From: Anaerolineales bacterium
Lineage (GTDB): Bacteria > Chloroflexota > Anaerolineae > Anaerolineales > UBA4823
Direction of reading: 5' to 3'
DNA: 32,797 nucleotides
NCBI GenBank assembly: GCA_016935755.1
Contig: JAFGQI010000020.1
Span: 1-32,797, forward strand
A program made the position numbers and the translations under genes. Positions within the stretch are counted from its first letter, which is position 1. The number at the start of each line of letters is the position of its first letter. Below are positions 1 to 8,886 of this stretch, piece by piece. Under the pieces are notes generated by a model. It worked only from the letters and a program-made list of their open reading frames with translations, ran no database searches and was not told the DNA's origin.

Positions 1-222
1 AATATTCACAAAAAGAGAGCAGCAGACTGAGGAAAAAATGAAAGGACATCACCGAGTTCTGGCAGCTGGGCGATGGCGCTGACAGCGGGTTTGGGGAACG
101 GATGGAGTAGGAATCGCCGTCAACGAATGGCAAATGGATAAACGAAATCATGAGCGGGAAAATCCAGGTAGCATAAATATTAGACTTCTGGATCGGAAAG
201 AGATGATTTTTGGTAAAAATTA
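1..222. other. Non-coding start of window
   Basis: No convincing gene is visible here. A 62-codon open frame (134-322) has no good ribosome binding site, matches nothing I recognise and runs over the promoter of the next gene. The stretch is most simply the upstream intergenic region of the large secreted protein. Confidence 0.5.
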
Positions 223-231
223 TGCTATAAT
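223..231 (+). promoter_or_regulatory. Extended -10 promoter of the secreted beta-helix protein
   Basis: TG at 223-224, one spacer base, then a perfect TATAAT at 226-231, in an AT-rich stretch. There is no good -35 hexamer 16-18 bases upstream, which fits an extended -10 promoter. It would give a 5' leader of about 130 bases before the ATG at 369. Confidence 0.55.
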
Positions 232-368
232 CTATCTTAATATAGCATTTTTCTTACTTAGGTGGAGTTTCTCAGTTCATCCCAGCTTCACAATTGCCCA
301 TCATGAATTTCTCCTAGATTAAACCCATGTATGCTGCAAGGGTTAACTGATTTAGAATAGGAGTGATG

Positions 369-3300
369 ATGAATAAAATTATCAGAAAACCAGGTTTGTT
401 GATCATGATCCTGGCAGTTATCTGCGCGGCAGGAATCTTGACCGTCCCTGCTCTGGCACGCTCATTGGCTTCCCATCTGGAGGCGCCAACCACAGATTGG
501 ATGGTAAATAATACCGGCGATAGCAGCGGCAGCTGCGTGCCGGAATCTTGTTCGCTGCGCCAGGCAATCACCGCCGCCAATGCCAGTGCTGGCTCGGACC
601 TCATTACCTTCAACATCCCCACCAGCGACCCCAACTATAACGCCAGTGGAGGACACTGGCTGATTACTCTGAGCTCCGCGCTGCCGGCGCTTGGTGATGA
701 TCATATCGCCATAGACGCCCACACCCAGCCATTGCCACTTGGCCGGGCGCCTGTCCCCCAGGCGATCACGGATATATCCAGCTGCGGCGCGCCACGCATC
801 GTGATCGACGCCACGGTTGCCAACTATGGCATTGAAGTAACCGCGAATAACTTCGAAATCACCGGGGTCGAAGTATTCGGAGCGCAGCTCGCCGGCATCT
901 CTATTCACGGACTGGACGCTGCAAACGGGTTTTTGCTTTGCAACCGCATCACCGCCAACAATGGCAATGGCGTCTCCATCGCCAGCAGCGCTTCGCAAAA
1001 TACCATTACCTATAACCTGATCTCGGGGAACAGCGGAAATGGCATCGGGATTTTTCAATCCAACGAGAACAGCATCAATGGCAACTACATCGGCGTCGAT
1101 GTGACCGGTTTAGTCGCCTGGTCAAATGGCGCGAATGGGATCAGTATCAACGGCGGAGCGATCTCCAACACGGTGACGGCCGAAGCTGACAGCCTGTCTG
1201 TGATCAGCGGCAATATCCTGGCGGGTGTGCGCATCGAAGGCAGCAGCACCCAGGGCAACCTGGTCAGAAACAGCATCATCGGAGCAGGCTCCGACCAGCA
1301 GACCCTGATCCCAAATAAAGATGGCGTGTACCTTAGCGATACGGAGGGGAATGAGATCGCGAACTGTAGGATCGCCGGCAACAGCCAGGATGGCGTCGTG
1401 GTGACAGGTGGCGCAGATAATTATATTTCCAACAACCAGATTGGCACCAATGACCAAATGCAAGACCTGGGGAACGCTCGTTTTGGTGTTTTACTGGATG
1501 CGGAATCATCCAGGACTGTCCTTTCGGAAAATGCCATTGTCTATAACGGATATCTCGGCGATTATCCGCTGCATGGCGGAGTGGCCATCCAGAATTCGAG
1601 CAGTCAAAATATATTGAATGAAAATGAGATCGCCTATAATGCCGGTGATGGCGTGTTGATCACGGGCTCAACCAGGAATCTGCTCGATCGGAACTCGATC
1701 CATGATAACACGCTGGAGGGCATCAACCTGGAATCGGGCGGCAATGACAACCTGCGTGCGCCACACATCAAGAGCTATCTCACAACGAATAATACCACCG
1801 CGGTGATTGCCACCGCGGCTGGCTGCCCGGACTGTGTTTTCCAGGTATTTTCAGACAGCAACGGCGAAGGGCAGCACTATGAAGGGTCGGGGTTTGTCAG
1901 CCCGAGCGGAGCATTGACCTGGAGAGGCCAACCCAAAGGGGAAACATACACCCTGACCGTGACCGACGCCCTGGGCAACACCTCAGAATTCTCTGCTGCG
2001 CCGGTGTACCTGGATTTGTCCATTGACGACGCTCTGCCACATGTCACGGTGAACAAGCTGATCGGTGATACAGATGGCACAGCGGGTCAAACCATCGTCG
2101 AAGTGGCGGTAAAGATCACCGGCTTCGATGCCTCATTGACCAGCAATATGACCCTGACGCTGAACATCCCGGGGAATGTCCTGGGTGCGCCTGCCAGGGT
2201 ATTCTACCGAGATGAAATCTCATCTCTGGATGGCACAGCCATTACCAGCTATACGAACCCAGCCTCGGGTGTGTACAAGCTGAAGAACATTAACCTGAAT
2301 ACGATACAGTACCTTCTTGAAAACGGTTCAACTCTCTTTTGGTACGAGCGCCTGATCGTCTTCCGTTTTGCAATGCCCACGACCATGACAGCCAACAGCC
2401 AGCTCGTCCTCAACGGCTTGCTCAGCGCGGGTGTGCGCCAGGTGGCGCGCAGTTACGATTGGGCCAGGATCAACGCAGCCAAACAGGTGGACGGCATCCT
2501 GATCACCAACCGTACACTGCTATACCACAATAATTACCAGGGGGCTCAGACGGATAGTGGTATTGAAGATACCACGCAGCTGCTTCAGACTGCCTTCTCG
2601 ATGGCCCAGGGGCCGCCATACGAGAACCGCGCGCCCGTCCTGGCAGTGTATTATGTTGACCAATACAGCACAACTGCCCGAGATTGGGATGATACCGCGG
2701 TGAACTACGCCAGCACCGCTACCGCCAACGTGGTTTCTGATCTGGTAAACAATATGAAAAAAGATTGGTTTGAAGACTCGACCACCCAATACACGAAGTC
2801 CGTCTGTACTAATGGCCCTTTTGTTTATACCGATACCGTGCCCAACAATTTGAGTTTTACTATCCTCATCCTGGGGGATGATTATGTGATCCCGTATTAC
2901 CGCAGCGACGATCCGGTCGACGACATAGTGTCAACCGTTGAGGATGATGAAATCAGTTTGTCCGATCAAGTGTTATATCACCTGGCGGCAAACAACTACT
3001 TCTTCACCGATAACCCTTACGCCGATCTATACCAGGGAGCGTGTAATTATACACGTTCGTGGTTTAAGGGTGGCGTGGAAGCCTACATTGGGCGCATCGT
3101 CGGTGGCGAGCCGGCCGATATGGAGAGACTGATCAACAGCGGACTGAGTGGTCCAGGGCTTAGCCAGGCCAATGGCGCCATCGTAGCCAGTTACGACGAA
3201 AATGACGCCGATGACATCGCAGAATATATGAGCCAATATCCACTCAACGTTTTCACGTACCCGCTGGTCGATGAAGATGATTGGTCCCTGGCGGATTTAC

Positions 3301-5012
3301 GGAACTACATGGGGGGGAGCACCGGCTGGGTTGCATTTGCTCATGGGGGACATGCCAATAACGTCTCCTGGTGTACGCCTGGTGAAGAGTGCAACGGTCT
3401 GTATGCAAGCCACATTAACGCGAAAGCTGTCATCCTAAACACGCTGGCGCTGCATCCGGTAGTCAGTTCCAACGGCTGCCGCTCAGGCATGTCCCTGGGC
3501 ACTCACTGGTCAAGTTCAACCATCTACGGCTGGGCGCGCGCCGGGGCATCTTCCATTATGGCCTCTACCGGTATTGCCTATTTCAACACGACCGAGGGCA
3601 TTTCGTGGTATGGCGAAAAACTGGCCAGAAACTACTGGTACAACCTGCTCATGGCAAATAAATACAAGGTTTCAACCGGGTTTGCTTTGCAGCTGAACAA
3701 ATCCAAATACACCTCGGGGGCGATGTGGGATGGTTATGAACAGAAAACTGTGCGCGAGTTCACTCTGTTCGGTCTGCCCTGGGTGGGTTTCTACCAGCCA
3801 GCCGCTTCGCACCTGATCGGATTATCCAACCTGCGCGACGTCCTGCCGCCGGAAGAGCTGGCCTGGCCGATCAGCAAGCCAGCCGGAATATCAGCCTATA
3901 CCTATGTCGTCACCGCCACTTTGGACGCCTCCGCATACACCATCAGCCAGGTGAACGGGTTCGATCTGGTGAATATCGAGGGCATGCAACTGGATTACGG
4001 CGACGATGGCCCTGTGGTGCCTTTCGCCGGACTGAGCATACCGCTGCCAATGGGGTCCAGCATACAGGAGGTTCAGGTATCGCTGCAGGATGCGCTCAGC
4101 CTGGGCGCGCTGAATATTCCGCTGGTCGCACCCGCGGTTCCCATGCCTGGCGGCACACACGATACCTTCAGCGAGACGCCCGACTCATACGGGGTTTACC
4201 CCAGCCAGCTGTACAGCGCCACGGTGGCGACTGTATCCGGGAGCGCGCTGGCCCAAATCACCGTCTTCCCGCTGGAGTACAACGCCGTCACCGACCAGGC
4301 GACCCTGTACCAGCAGCTGGTGGTGAGCGTCACCTACCAGTCTCCGTCGCCGGTCGGGATTCTGGGATTCAGCGCAGAACCAGCTAACGCCGCGGTGGGC
4401 GAATCACTGCATATCAACGCCACCCTGCTGAACGCCTCTGACCTCGATATTGAAGTCAGCGGGGTGCTCACCCTGACCAACAGCTCAGGAGTGGCGGAGG
4501 ATACCTTCGCAATCTCGCCTTTCAACCTCCCGGCGGGCAGCCAGGATTACCCCCTGGAGTTGGAGTGGACGCCAACCGCCGCCGAAGGAGCCTATCACCT
4601 GGAACTGGAAGTGTGGCATGGCAGCGATCCGCACATGTACGCGCAGCAATCGGTAGCGATCGTGACCGGGCGCCTGAGCGGGCTGGAGATCACCCCCCTG
4701 GTAATCCCGGGCCAGCCGGTCAACATTGAAGTCACCTTTGAGAACTTCAGCGACACGGAGTTCAATGGGCAGGTGCAATATGCGATCTACAACTCAGCCG
4801 GTCTGCAGGTGGCAGTCCTGGAGGCACCCGTCACGCTTGCCGCCCACGGGCAGGCCATTTTACCGATGTCCTGGGATGCCTCGGCGCTTCCACCCGGCGC
4901 CTACACCGTAACCGTCCTGGTGTCCAGAGAGGGCGGGGTAGTTAATTACGGCCCACTGCAGCAGGAGTTCTGGCTGGCCTTCATCTCCTACCTGCCGCGG
5001 GTGACGAAATGA
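369..5012 (+). CDS. Secreted beta-helix protein with gingipain-like (C25) caspase-fold domain
   Basis: A 1547-aa exported protein. The start is ATG 369 because AGGAG (359-363) sits 5 bases upstream; the in-frame GTG at 363 would lie inside that site. An N-terminal signal peptide (about 1-30, ending PALA) is followed by a CSLRQAI motif (61-67) typical of surface beta-helix proteins. Next come right-handed parallel beta-helix repeats (about 100-470, rich in N-x-I and GN turns) and one or two Ig-like domains (about 480-700). A region at about 740-1150 resembles peptidase family C25/caspase fold: strand-HGGH with His992, then SNGC with Cys1037, and an FTLFGLPW segment like the family's FxLLGDP. 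At about 1200-1324 lies a stretch like the gingipain propeptide domain (VFPLEYN, then alternating VSVTY). Two CARDB/Ig-like domains and a short ISYLPRVTK tail end the protein. Peptidase activity is inferred from the His/Cys pair. It could instead be an inactive adhesin. It stands alone, without an operon partner. Confidence 0.75.
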   Translation: MNKIIRKPGLLIMILAVICAAGILTVPALARSLASHLEAPTTDWMVNNTGDSSGSCVPESCSLRQAITAANASAGSDLITFNIPTSDPNYNASGGHWLITLSSALPALGDDHIAIDAHTQPLPLGRAPVPQAITDISSCGAPRIVIDATVANYGIEVTANNFEITGVEVFGAQLAGISIHGLDAANGFLLCNRITANNGNGVSIASSASQNTITYNLISGNSGNGIGIFQSNENSINGNYIGVDVTGLVAWSNGANGISINGGAISNTVTAEADSLSVISGNILAGVRIEGSSTQGNLVRNSIIGAGSDQQTLIPNKDGVYLSDTEGNEIANCRIAGNSQDGVVVTGGADNYISNNQIGTNDQMQDLGNARFGVLLDAESSRTVLSENAIVYNGYLGDYPLHGGVAIQNSSSQNILNENEIAYNAGDGVLITGSTRNLLDRNSIHDNTLEGINLESGGNDNLRAPHIKSYLTTNNTTAVIATAAGCPDCVFQVFSDSNGEGQHYEGSGFVSPSGALTWRGQPKGETYTLTVTDALGNTSEFSAAPVYLDLSIDDALPHVTVNKLIGDTDGTAGQTIVEVAVKITGFDASLTSNMTLTLNIPGNVLGAPARVFYRDEISSLDGTAITSYTNPASGVYKLKNINLNTIQYLLENGSTLFWYERLIVFRFAMPTTMTANSQLVLNGLLSAGVRQVARSYDWARINAAKQVDGILITNRTLLYHNNYQGAQTDSGIEDTTQLLQTAFSMAQGPPYENRAPVLAVYYVDQYSTTARDWDDTAVNYASTATANVVSDLVNNMKKDWFEDSTTQYTKSVCTNGPFVYTDTVPNNLSFTILILGDDYVIPYYRSDDPVDDIVSTVEDDEISLSDQVLYHLAANNYFFTDNPYADLYQGACNYTRSWFKGGVEAYIGRIVGGEPADMERLINSGLSGPGLSQANGAIVASYDENDADDIAEYMSQYPLNVFTYPLVDEDDWSLADLRNYMGGSTGWVAFAHGGHANNVSWCTPGEECNGLYASHINAKAVILNTLALHPVVSSNGCRSGMSLGTHWSSSTIYGWARAGASSIMASTGIAYFNTTEGISWYGEKLARNYWYNLLMANKYKVSTGFALQLNKSKYTSGAMWDGYEQKTVREFTLFGLPWVGFYQPAASHLIGLSNLRDVLPPEELAWPISKPAGISAYTYVVTATLDASAYTISQVNGFDLVNIEGMQLDYGDDGPVVPFAGLSIPLPMGSSIQEVQVSLQDALSLGALNIPLVAPAVPMPGGTHDTFSETPDSYGVYPSQLYSATVATVSGSALAQITVFPLEYNAVTDQATLYQQLVVSVTYQSPSPVGILGFSAEPANAAVGESLHINATLLNASDLDIEVSGVLTLTNSSGVAEDTFAISPFNLPAGSQDYPLELEWTPTAAEGAYHLELEVWHGSDPHMYAQQSVAIVTGRLSGLEITPLVIPGQPVNIEVTFENFSDTEFNGQVQYAIYNSAGLQVAVLEAPVTLAAHGQAILPMSWDASALPPGAYTVTVLVSREGGVVNYGPLQQEFWLAFISYLPRVTK

Positions 5013-5321
5013 GCAGCGCGCCTCGCCCGGGTTGAAACATGGCGCTGGTACACCAGGCCCGCTGAAGCGCGTTTTGCTTACCAGCCCGCAATTCATTCGC
5101 GAGCGGGGATCTGAGAGCTAATTACAGGAATGGATTGAGCGGCTCGTAAAAATCCGTTCAATCCGTGGGTGATCTGTTGTCCGCGTAGTGCCACCCCGCG
5201 CGTGAAGAGCAGCCGCGTCAACCTTTTGTCAGCAATCTATCAGGCGAAGATCAAGCGTAGACAGGCAAAACCTGCCAGAATCAAGGCAAGACATGCCATG
5301 ATTTCTGGAAAGGAGGAGTCA
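5013..5321. other. Intergenic region with imperfect hairpin at 5132-5164
   Basis: These 309 bases hold no gene: the frame open upstream of 5322 lacks a ribosome site and a recognisable peptide. An 11-bp stem (GGATTGAGCGG 5132-5142 with CCGTTCAATCC 5154-5164, one G-T pair) encloses an 11-base loop. No T-run follows, so it is not a standard terminator. Its right arm carries AAAATCCGTTCAAT (5149-5162), which recurs exactly at 29880-29893, just after another stop codon. Confidence 0.5.
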
Positions 5322-5957
5322 ATGTCTCGCCATCTCATGTACGTCATCCTGATCTTCTGCCTGCTGGGAGCGGCAGGCTGCGCCGGGCAGAGCGCCCCGC
5401 AGCAGATCGCCGCTTACCCCAAGGTCACCGCCATCGCCCAATATCCCGGCAGCCTGGTGGTGATCTACCACACCTACCTGGAGCTGCGCGTCGCCGATGT
5501 GGAGCGCAGCGCCAGCCGCGCCGTCCAGCTGGCGAACAGCTACGGCGGCTACCTGTCTGGCTCGCAGTCCTGGTTTGTGGACGGGCGCAAAGTCACCACC
5601 CTGGAGCTATCCGTGCCCACCGTGCAGTTCGACAGCCTGCGCCGCTCCCTGCAGGGCCTGGGAGAACTGGTCAACGAGAGCCTGTCGGGCGAGCTGGTCG
5701 AGCGCCGCTACTACGACGATACCCAGCTCTGGTCCACCGTCACCCTGACGTTGCGCCCGAGCGGGATCGCCCAGCCGCCGATCGACACCGGCGGCTGGAA
5801 CCCGCTGCGCACCCTGTCGCAGGCCTGGTCGGTCAGCGTAGCCATCTTCGGCTTCATCCTGAACCTGCTGATCTGGGTGGTGGTGGTCGGCGGGCCGTTT
5901 GTGCTGATCGGCCTGGCGGCACGCTGGTTCATCCGCCGCAGCAAGAAGAGCAGCTGA
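5322..5957 (+). CDS. Short DUF4349-family lipoprotein
   Basis: A 211-aa envelope protein. The start is ATG 5322, set by the strong site AAGGAGGAG (5310-5318) just upstream. The protein begins with a hydrophobic signal ending LGAAGC, a probable lipobox with Cys20. The middle (about 45-155) matches the first half of DUF4349: a beta strand, a helix with 'ANSYGGYLSG', the strand pair 'TLELSVP', a helix 'FDSLRRSLQGLG', then 'TVTLTLRPS'. It lacks the long coiled coil found in the paralogue at 11550-12524. A membrane segment near 180-200 is followed by a basic tail (RRSKKSS), so it may be held by both lipid and helix. Function is unknown; DUF4349 proteins are presumed surface or envelope factors. 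It is convergent with the gene at 5999-6841. Confidence 0.75.
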   Translation: MSRHLMYVILIFCLLGAAGCAGQSAPQQIAAYPKVTAIAQYPGSLVVIYHTYLELRVADVERSASRAVQLANSYGGYLSGSQSWFVDGRKVTTLELSVPTVQFDSLRRSLQGLGELVNESLSGELVERRYYDDTQLWSTVTLTLRPSGIAQPPIDTGGWNPLRTLSQAWSVSVAIFGFILNLLIWVVVVGGPFVLIGLAARWFIRRSKKSS

Positions 5958-5969
5958 GCGAGACTGCAA

Positions 5970-5990
5970 AGCGAGATAAATCTCGCTCTA
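5970..5990. repeat. REP-like palindrome with GTAG mark between convergent genes
   Basis: An 8-bp perfect stem (AGCGAGAT 5970-5977, ATCTCGCT 5980-5987) has almost no loop and is followed on the plus strand by CTAC (5987-5990). Read on the minus strand this is GTAG directly before a hairpin, the layout of REP elements mobilised by RAYT (TnpA-REP) transposases. It also lies between two convergent stop codons and could act as a weak bidirectional terminator. No RAYT gene is in the window. Confidence 0.4.
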
Positions 5991-5998
5991 CGTTTGGG

Positions 5999-6841
5999 TT
6001 ACTCGTTGAAGGAAAAGGTCGACTCGGCGTAGTAGCGGATGGCGTTGGCGCCCATGCGGCCCATCAGCCATTCCCCCAGCCACTCACGCTTACGTTCCAG
6101 CGTCCACTCGGACATCAGGATGCCGATGGGGATGTTGATGTTCAGGGCGCGCGCCGGGATGATGTGGCGGGTGATGCCGGAGGGCACCTTCTCGCCGTTC
6201 TGGGCGGCGTAGATGATATCCTCCGGGCGCAGGCGGGGAAACACCACCAGGGCGGCGATGTGGGGGTAATAGGGCTTCTGGATCTCCCAGATATCGTTGG
6301 AGGCGCGAAAGATCTCCGCCCGCCCGCGGTAAGCCCCCACCAGGTCGACCAGCAGCTTGAGGTCGGGCGGATGGCGCCCGCTGAGCGAATAGACCTTGCG
6401 CACGCCGCCCTCGCAGATGATGTAGGCGGCAGTCTCTTTGTCCTCCAACGCCTGGCGGGCTTCTACCAGGCTGGCTGGCTCCAGGCGCATGTTAGCCACC
6501 TGGGTCAGGGCGGTCTCGAACTCCTCCAGCGACATGCCCGCTACCACGTGATACCAGGTGTCCAGCACCACCCCGGCCTGCGGGTCGTCGTAGCGCACCA
6601 CCTGGACAACGATGTGCGGGATGCCCAGCAGCTGGAAAGCCGAGGTGCGGTTGGCCCCGTCCAGCACCACGAAGCGCTCGCTGTCGGGGATGGGCGCCAC
6701 CAGCACCGGGTTCTTCAGGATGCCTTCTTCCAGCAGACGCGTGCTGAGCTTCTCCACGCGGCGCGGGTCAACATCTTCGTGCGGCACCATCAGCGCAGAG
6801 GGCTGGATCTGTAAATTGGGGAGAAATGAACTATCACGCAT
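5999..6841 (-). CDS. ParB/sulfiredoxin-fold protein, SbnI/SerK-like
   Basis: A 280-aa cytosolic protein starting at ATG 6841 with only a weak upstream TAAGG. Residues about 10-110 form a ParB N-terminal/sulfiredoxin-like domain: 'PHEDVDPRRVEKL', 'GILKNPVLV', the nucleotide-binding loop DGANRT (61-66), then 'VVQVVRYDDP' and 'TWYHVV'. This arrangement resembles the free L-serine kinases SbnI and SerK, in which a Glu near residue 20-30 is catalytic; Glu30 here is a candidate. It does not resemble a DNA-partitioning ParB: no helix-turn-helix is apparent and no parA is nearby. The C-terminal 170 residues contain an 'IITRHIIPARALNIN'-like stretch that I do not recognise. The enzyme role is inferred. 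The flanking lipoprotein genes give no functional clue. Confidence 0.55.
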   Translation of the reverse strand: MRDSSFLPNLQIQPSALMVPHEDVDPRRVEKLSTRLLEEGILKNPVLVAPIPDSERFVVLDGANRTSAFQLLGIPHIVVQVVRYDDPQAGVVLDTWYHVVAGMSLEEFETALTQVANMRLEPASLVEARQALEDKETAAYIICEGGVRKVYSLSGRHPPDLKLLVDLVGAYRGRAEIFRASNDIWEIQKPYYPHIAALVVFPRLRPEDIIYAAQNGEKVPSGITRHIIPARALNINIPIGILMSEWTLERKREWLGEWLMGRMGANAIRYYAESTFSFNE

Positions 6842-7038
6842 ACGGCCTTACCATCCGGGTTGCCGCTACATACCCTGTCGGCGCCCCAGCGAACATTTGG
6901 TGAATTGTAACCTGTGTCAGGATTTTGTCAACGCCTTATCAGCCCGCTATCAAGCGGATTCATCGCCAAAATGATATCCTGAGAGTGAAACTAACGCATT
7001 TGTAAACCAGTTTTTCTGAGGATGAAAGGAGAAAAAAG

Positions 7039-8703
7039 ATGAACGCCAGATCGTACGCCAAAACTTTGCTCGTGACCATCACCCTGATGGCGACCTTGCT
7101 CTCGGCCTGCGCCGCGCCGATGGCCGCCACGGAAGCCCCCAAAGCCATCGCCACCCAGGTGGCAGAGCTGCCCGAGGTCGAACTGCCTGCGGCGGAAATG
7201 CCAAAACAGGTGGCTTATCCCACCGCCGCCCCGGCGGTCGAATACCAGCCGCAGCCGCAGCTGTCTCTGCCGACCGCCTCGCCTGCCCCTACCCCCGTGG
7301 CGGGCATCCTGGCCTCGCCGCCGCCCCCCGACAATTACTTCCAGTACTACGGGGTCAACCCGTTCGAAGACCCGCGCGAGGATCATCTCTCCACCTTCGC
7401 CCTGGATGTGGATACCGCTTCCTACAGCGTGGCGCGCCGCTACGTGATGGATGGCAACCTGCCACCGGCGGAGGCCGTGCGGGTGGAGGAGTTCGTCAAC
7501 TACTTCGACCCCGGCTATCCCACCCCGTCGGATGTGGCCTTCGCCCTCTACGCCGATGGCGCCCCCAGCCCCTTCCACACGGATGGATCCTATATCATGC
7601 GGGTGGGCATCCAGGGCTACCAGGTATCCGAAGCCGAGCGCAAACCCGCCTCGCTGACCTTCGTGATCGACATCTCCGGTTCAATGGAGATGGAGAACCG
7701 CCTGGGCCTGGTCAAGCAGTCGCTGCAGCTGCTGGTCGAGCGCCTGCGCCCCAGCGATACAGTCGCCATCGTGGTCTACGGTTCGAACGCCTACGTGGTG
7801 CTCAACCCCACCAGCGGAGAAGATCGCAATCGCATTCTGGACGCGATCTACTCCCTGCAGACGCAAGGCGCCACCAACGCCGAAGCCGGGCTGCGCCTGG
7901 GCTACCAGATCGCCTACCAGGCTTACCGCCCTGGAGCGATCAACCGGGTGATCCTGTGCTCGGATGGGGTGGCCAACGTGGGTCAAACCGGCCCGCAGGC
8001 CATCCTGGAGCAGATCCGCGGCTACGCCGGGCAGGGCATCATGCTGACCACGGTGGGCTTCGGGATGGGCAACTTCAACGATGTGCTGATGGAGCAGTTA
8101 GCCGACAACGGCAACGGCATGTACGCCTATGTGGACACCCTGGACGAGGCTGAGAAGCTGTTCGTGGATGAGCTGACCAGCACCCTGCAGGTGATCGCCC
8201 TGGACGCCAAGGTGCAGGTGGACTTCAACCCGCAGGTGGTCTCGCGCTACCGGCTGATCGGCTATGAAAACCGGGCAGTAGCCGACCAGGATTTCCGCAA
8301 TGACACCGTGGACGCCGGAGAGATCGGCGCAGGGCACAGCGCCGTGGCTCTGTACGCCGTGCTGCTCAACCCCGGGGCGCAGGGCCGCATCGGCACGGTG
8401 CAGCTGCGCTGGAAAGACCCCAACAATCTGCAGGTGATCGAGATCAACGGCAACTTCAACACCTGGGATCTCTCCCCCAGCTTCGAGAGCGCCGATACCC
8501 GCTACCAGCTGGCGGTGACCGTGGCCCAGTACGCCGAGCTGCTGCGCCTGAGCCCCTGGGCGGTGGGTTCGTCCATCGGGCAGGTGCTGGGGCACATCGT
8601 GCGCCTGTCGGGGCTGCTGCCCAGCGATGCGGATGTATCCGAGCTGGTCACCCTGGTTTCAAGGGCCAGCCAGATCCAGGCGCTGGTGAATTGGAAGCCG
8701 TAG
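7039..8703 (+). CDS. YfbK-like VWA-domain lipoprotein
   Basis: A 554-aa envelope protein. The start ATG 7039 has AAAGGAGA about 8 bases upstream. The signal ends in LLSAC, with Cys24 as the predicted lipidation site. A Pro/Ala-rich spacer (30-95) precedes a von Willebrand N-terminal region beginning 'NPFEDPREDHLSTFALDVD' (about 105-195). Next is a VWA domain with a complete MIDAS: DISGS (Asp211, Ser213, Ser215), the Thr in 'GATNAEAG' and the Asp in 'LCSDGVAN'. The C-terminal third (about 385-550) is DUF3520-like, as in E. coli YfbK. It probably binds a metal-dependent protein ligand at the outer face of the membrane. It lies between two DUF4349 lipoprotein genes, though not in one operon with them. 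A terminator follows at 8750-8789. Confidence 0.85.
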   Translation: MNARSYAKTLLVTITLMATLLSACAAPMAATEAPKAIATQVAELPEVELPAAEMPKQVAYPTAAPAVEYQPQPQLSLPTASPAPTPVAGILASPPPPDNYFQYYGVNPFEDPREDHLSTFALDVDTASYSVARRYVMDGNLPPAEAVRVEEFVNYFDPGYPTPSDVAFALYADGAPSPFHTDGSYIMRVGIQGYQVSEAERKPASLTFVIDISGSMEMENRLGLVKQSLQLLVERLRPSDTVAIVVYGSNAYVVLNPTSGEDRNRILDAIYSLQTQGATNAEAGLRLGYQIAYQAYRPGAINRVILCSDGVANVGQTGPQAILEQIRGYAGQGIMLTTVGFGMGNFNDVLMEQLADNGNGMYAYVDTLDEAEKLFVDELTSTLQVIALDAKVQVDFNPQVVSRYRLIGYENRAVADQDFRNDTVDAGEIGAGHSAVALYAVLLNPGAQGRIGTVQLRWKDPNNLQVIEINGNFNTWDLSPSFESADTRYQLAVTVAQYAELLRLSPWAVGSSIGQVLGHIVRLSGLLPSDADVSELVTLVSRASQIQALVNWKP

Positions 8704-8714
8704 AGATGAAACGG

Positions 8715-8744
8715 GAGGCTGTCTAAAAATACCTGGACAGCCTC
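8715..8744. repeat. Perfect 9-bp inverted repeat after the VWA gene
   Basis: GAGGCTGTC (8715-8723) pairs with GACAGCCTC (8736-8744) around a 12-base AT-rich loop. It starts 12 bases after the VWA stop codon and has no T-run, so it may stabilise the mRNA 3' end upstream of the true terminator. It could also be a relic of an insertion element end; no transposase is visible. Confidence 0.4.
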
Positions 8745-8749
8745 TAATG

Positions 8750-8789
8750 AAAAAACAGCTGGCAGCCGGATGACCGCCAACTGTTTTTA
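8750..8789. terminator. Bidirectional intrinsic terminator
   Basis: AAAAACAGCTGGC (8751-8763) pairs with GCCAACTGTTTTT (8776-8788) with one mismatch and a 12-base loop. An A-run on the left and a T-run on the right let it work on both strands. That suits its position between the plus-strand VWA gene and the minus-strand glycosyltransferase. Confidence 0.75.
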
Positions 8790-8886
8790 TTCATTGCATA
8801 CAGACTGAAAATGGATGACCTGTGTTGGTCAATCCCTGGGCATGGTGCGGAGCGAAGCATGTTGGCTGCGACATGGGTTGGGCAGC

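Noticed and set aside
134-322. 62-codon plus-strand open frame before the first gene
   Set aside because: No ribosome site, composition unlike the genes around it, and it spans the -10 promoter at 223-231.
6164-6814. 216-codon plus-strand frame opposite the ParB-like gene
   Set aside because: His/Gln/Gly-rich shadow of a GC-rich gene; the minus frame has recognisable domain motifs.
8715-8744. Insertion sequence end
   Set aside because: The inverted repeat has no partner copy, no target duplication and no transposase nearby.
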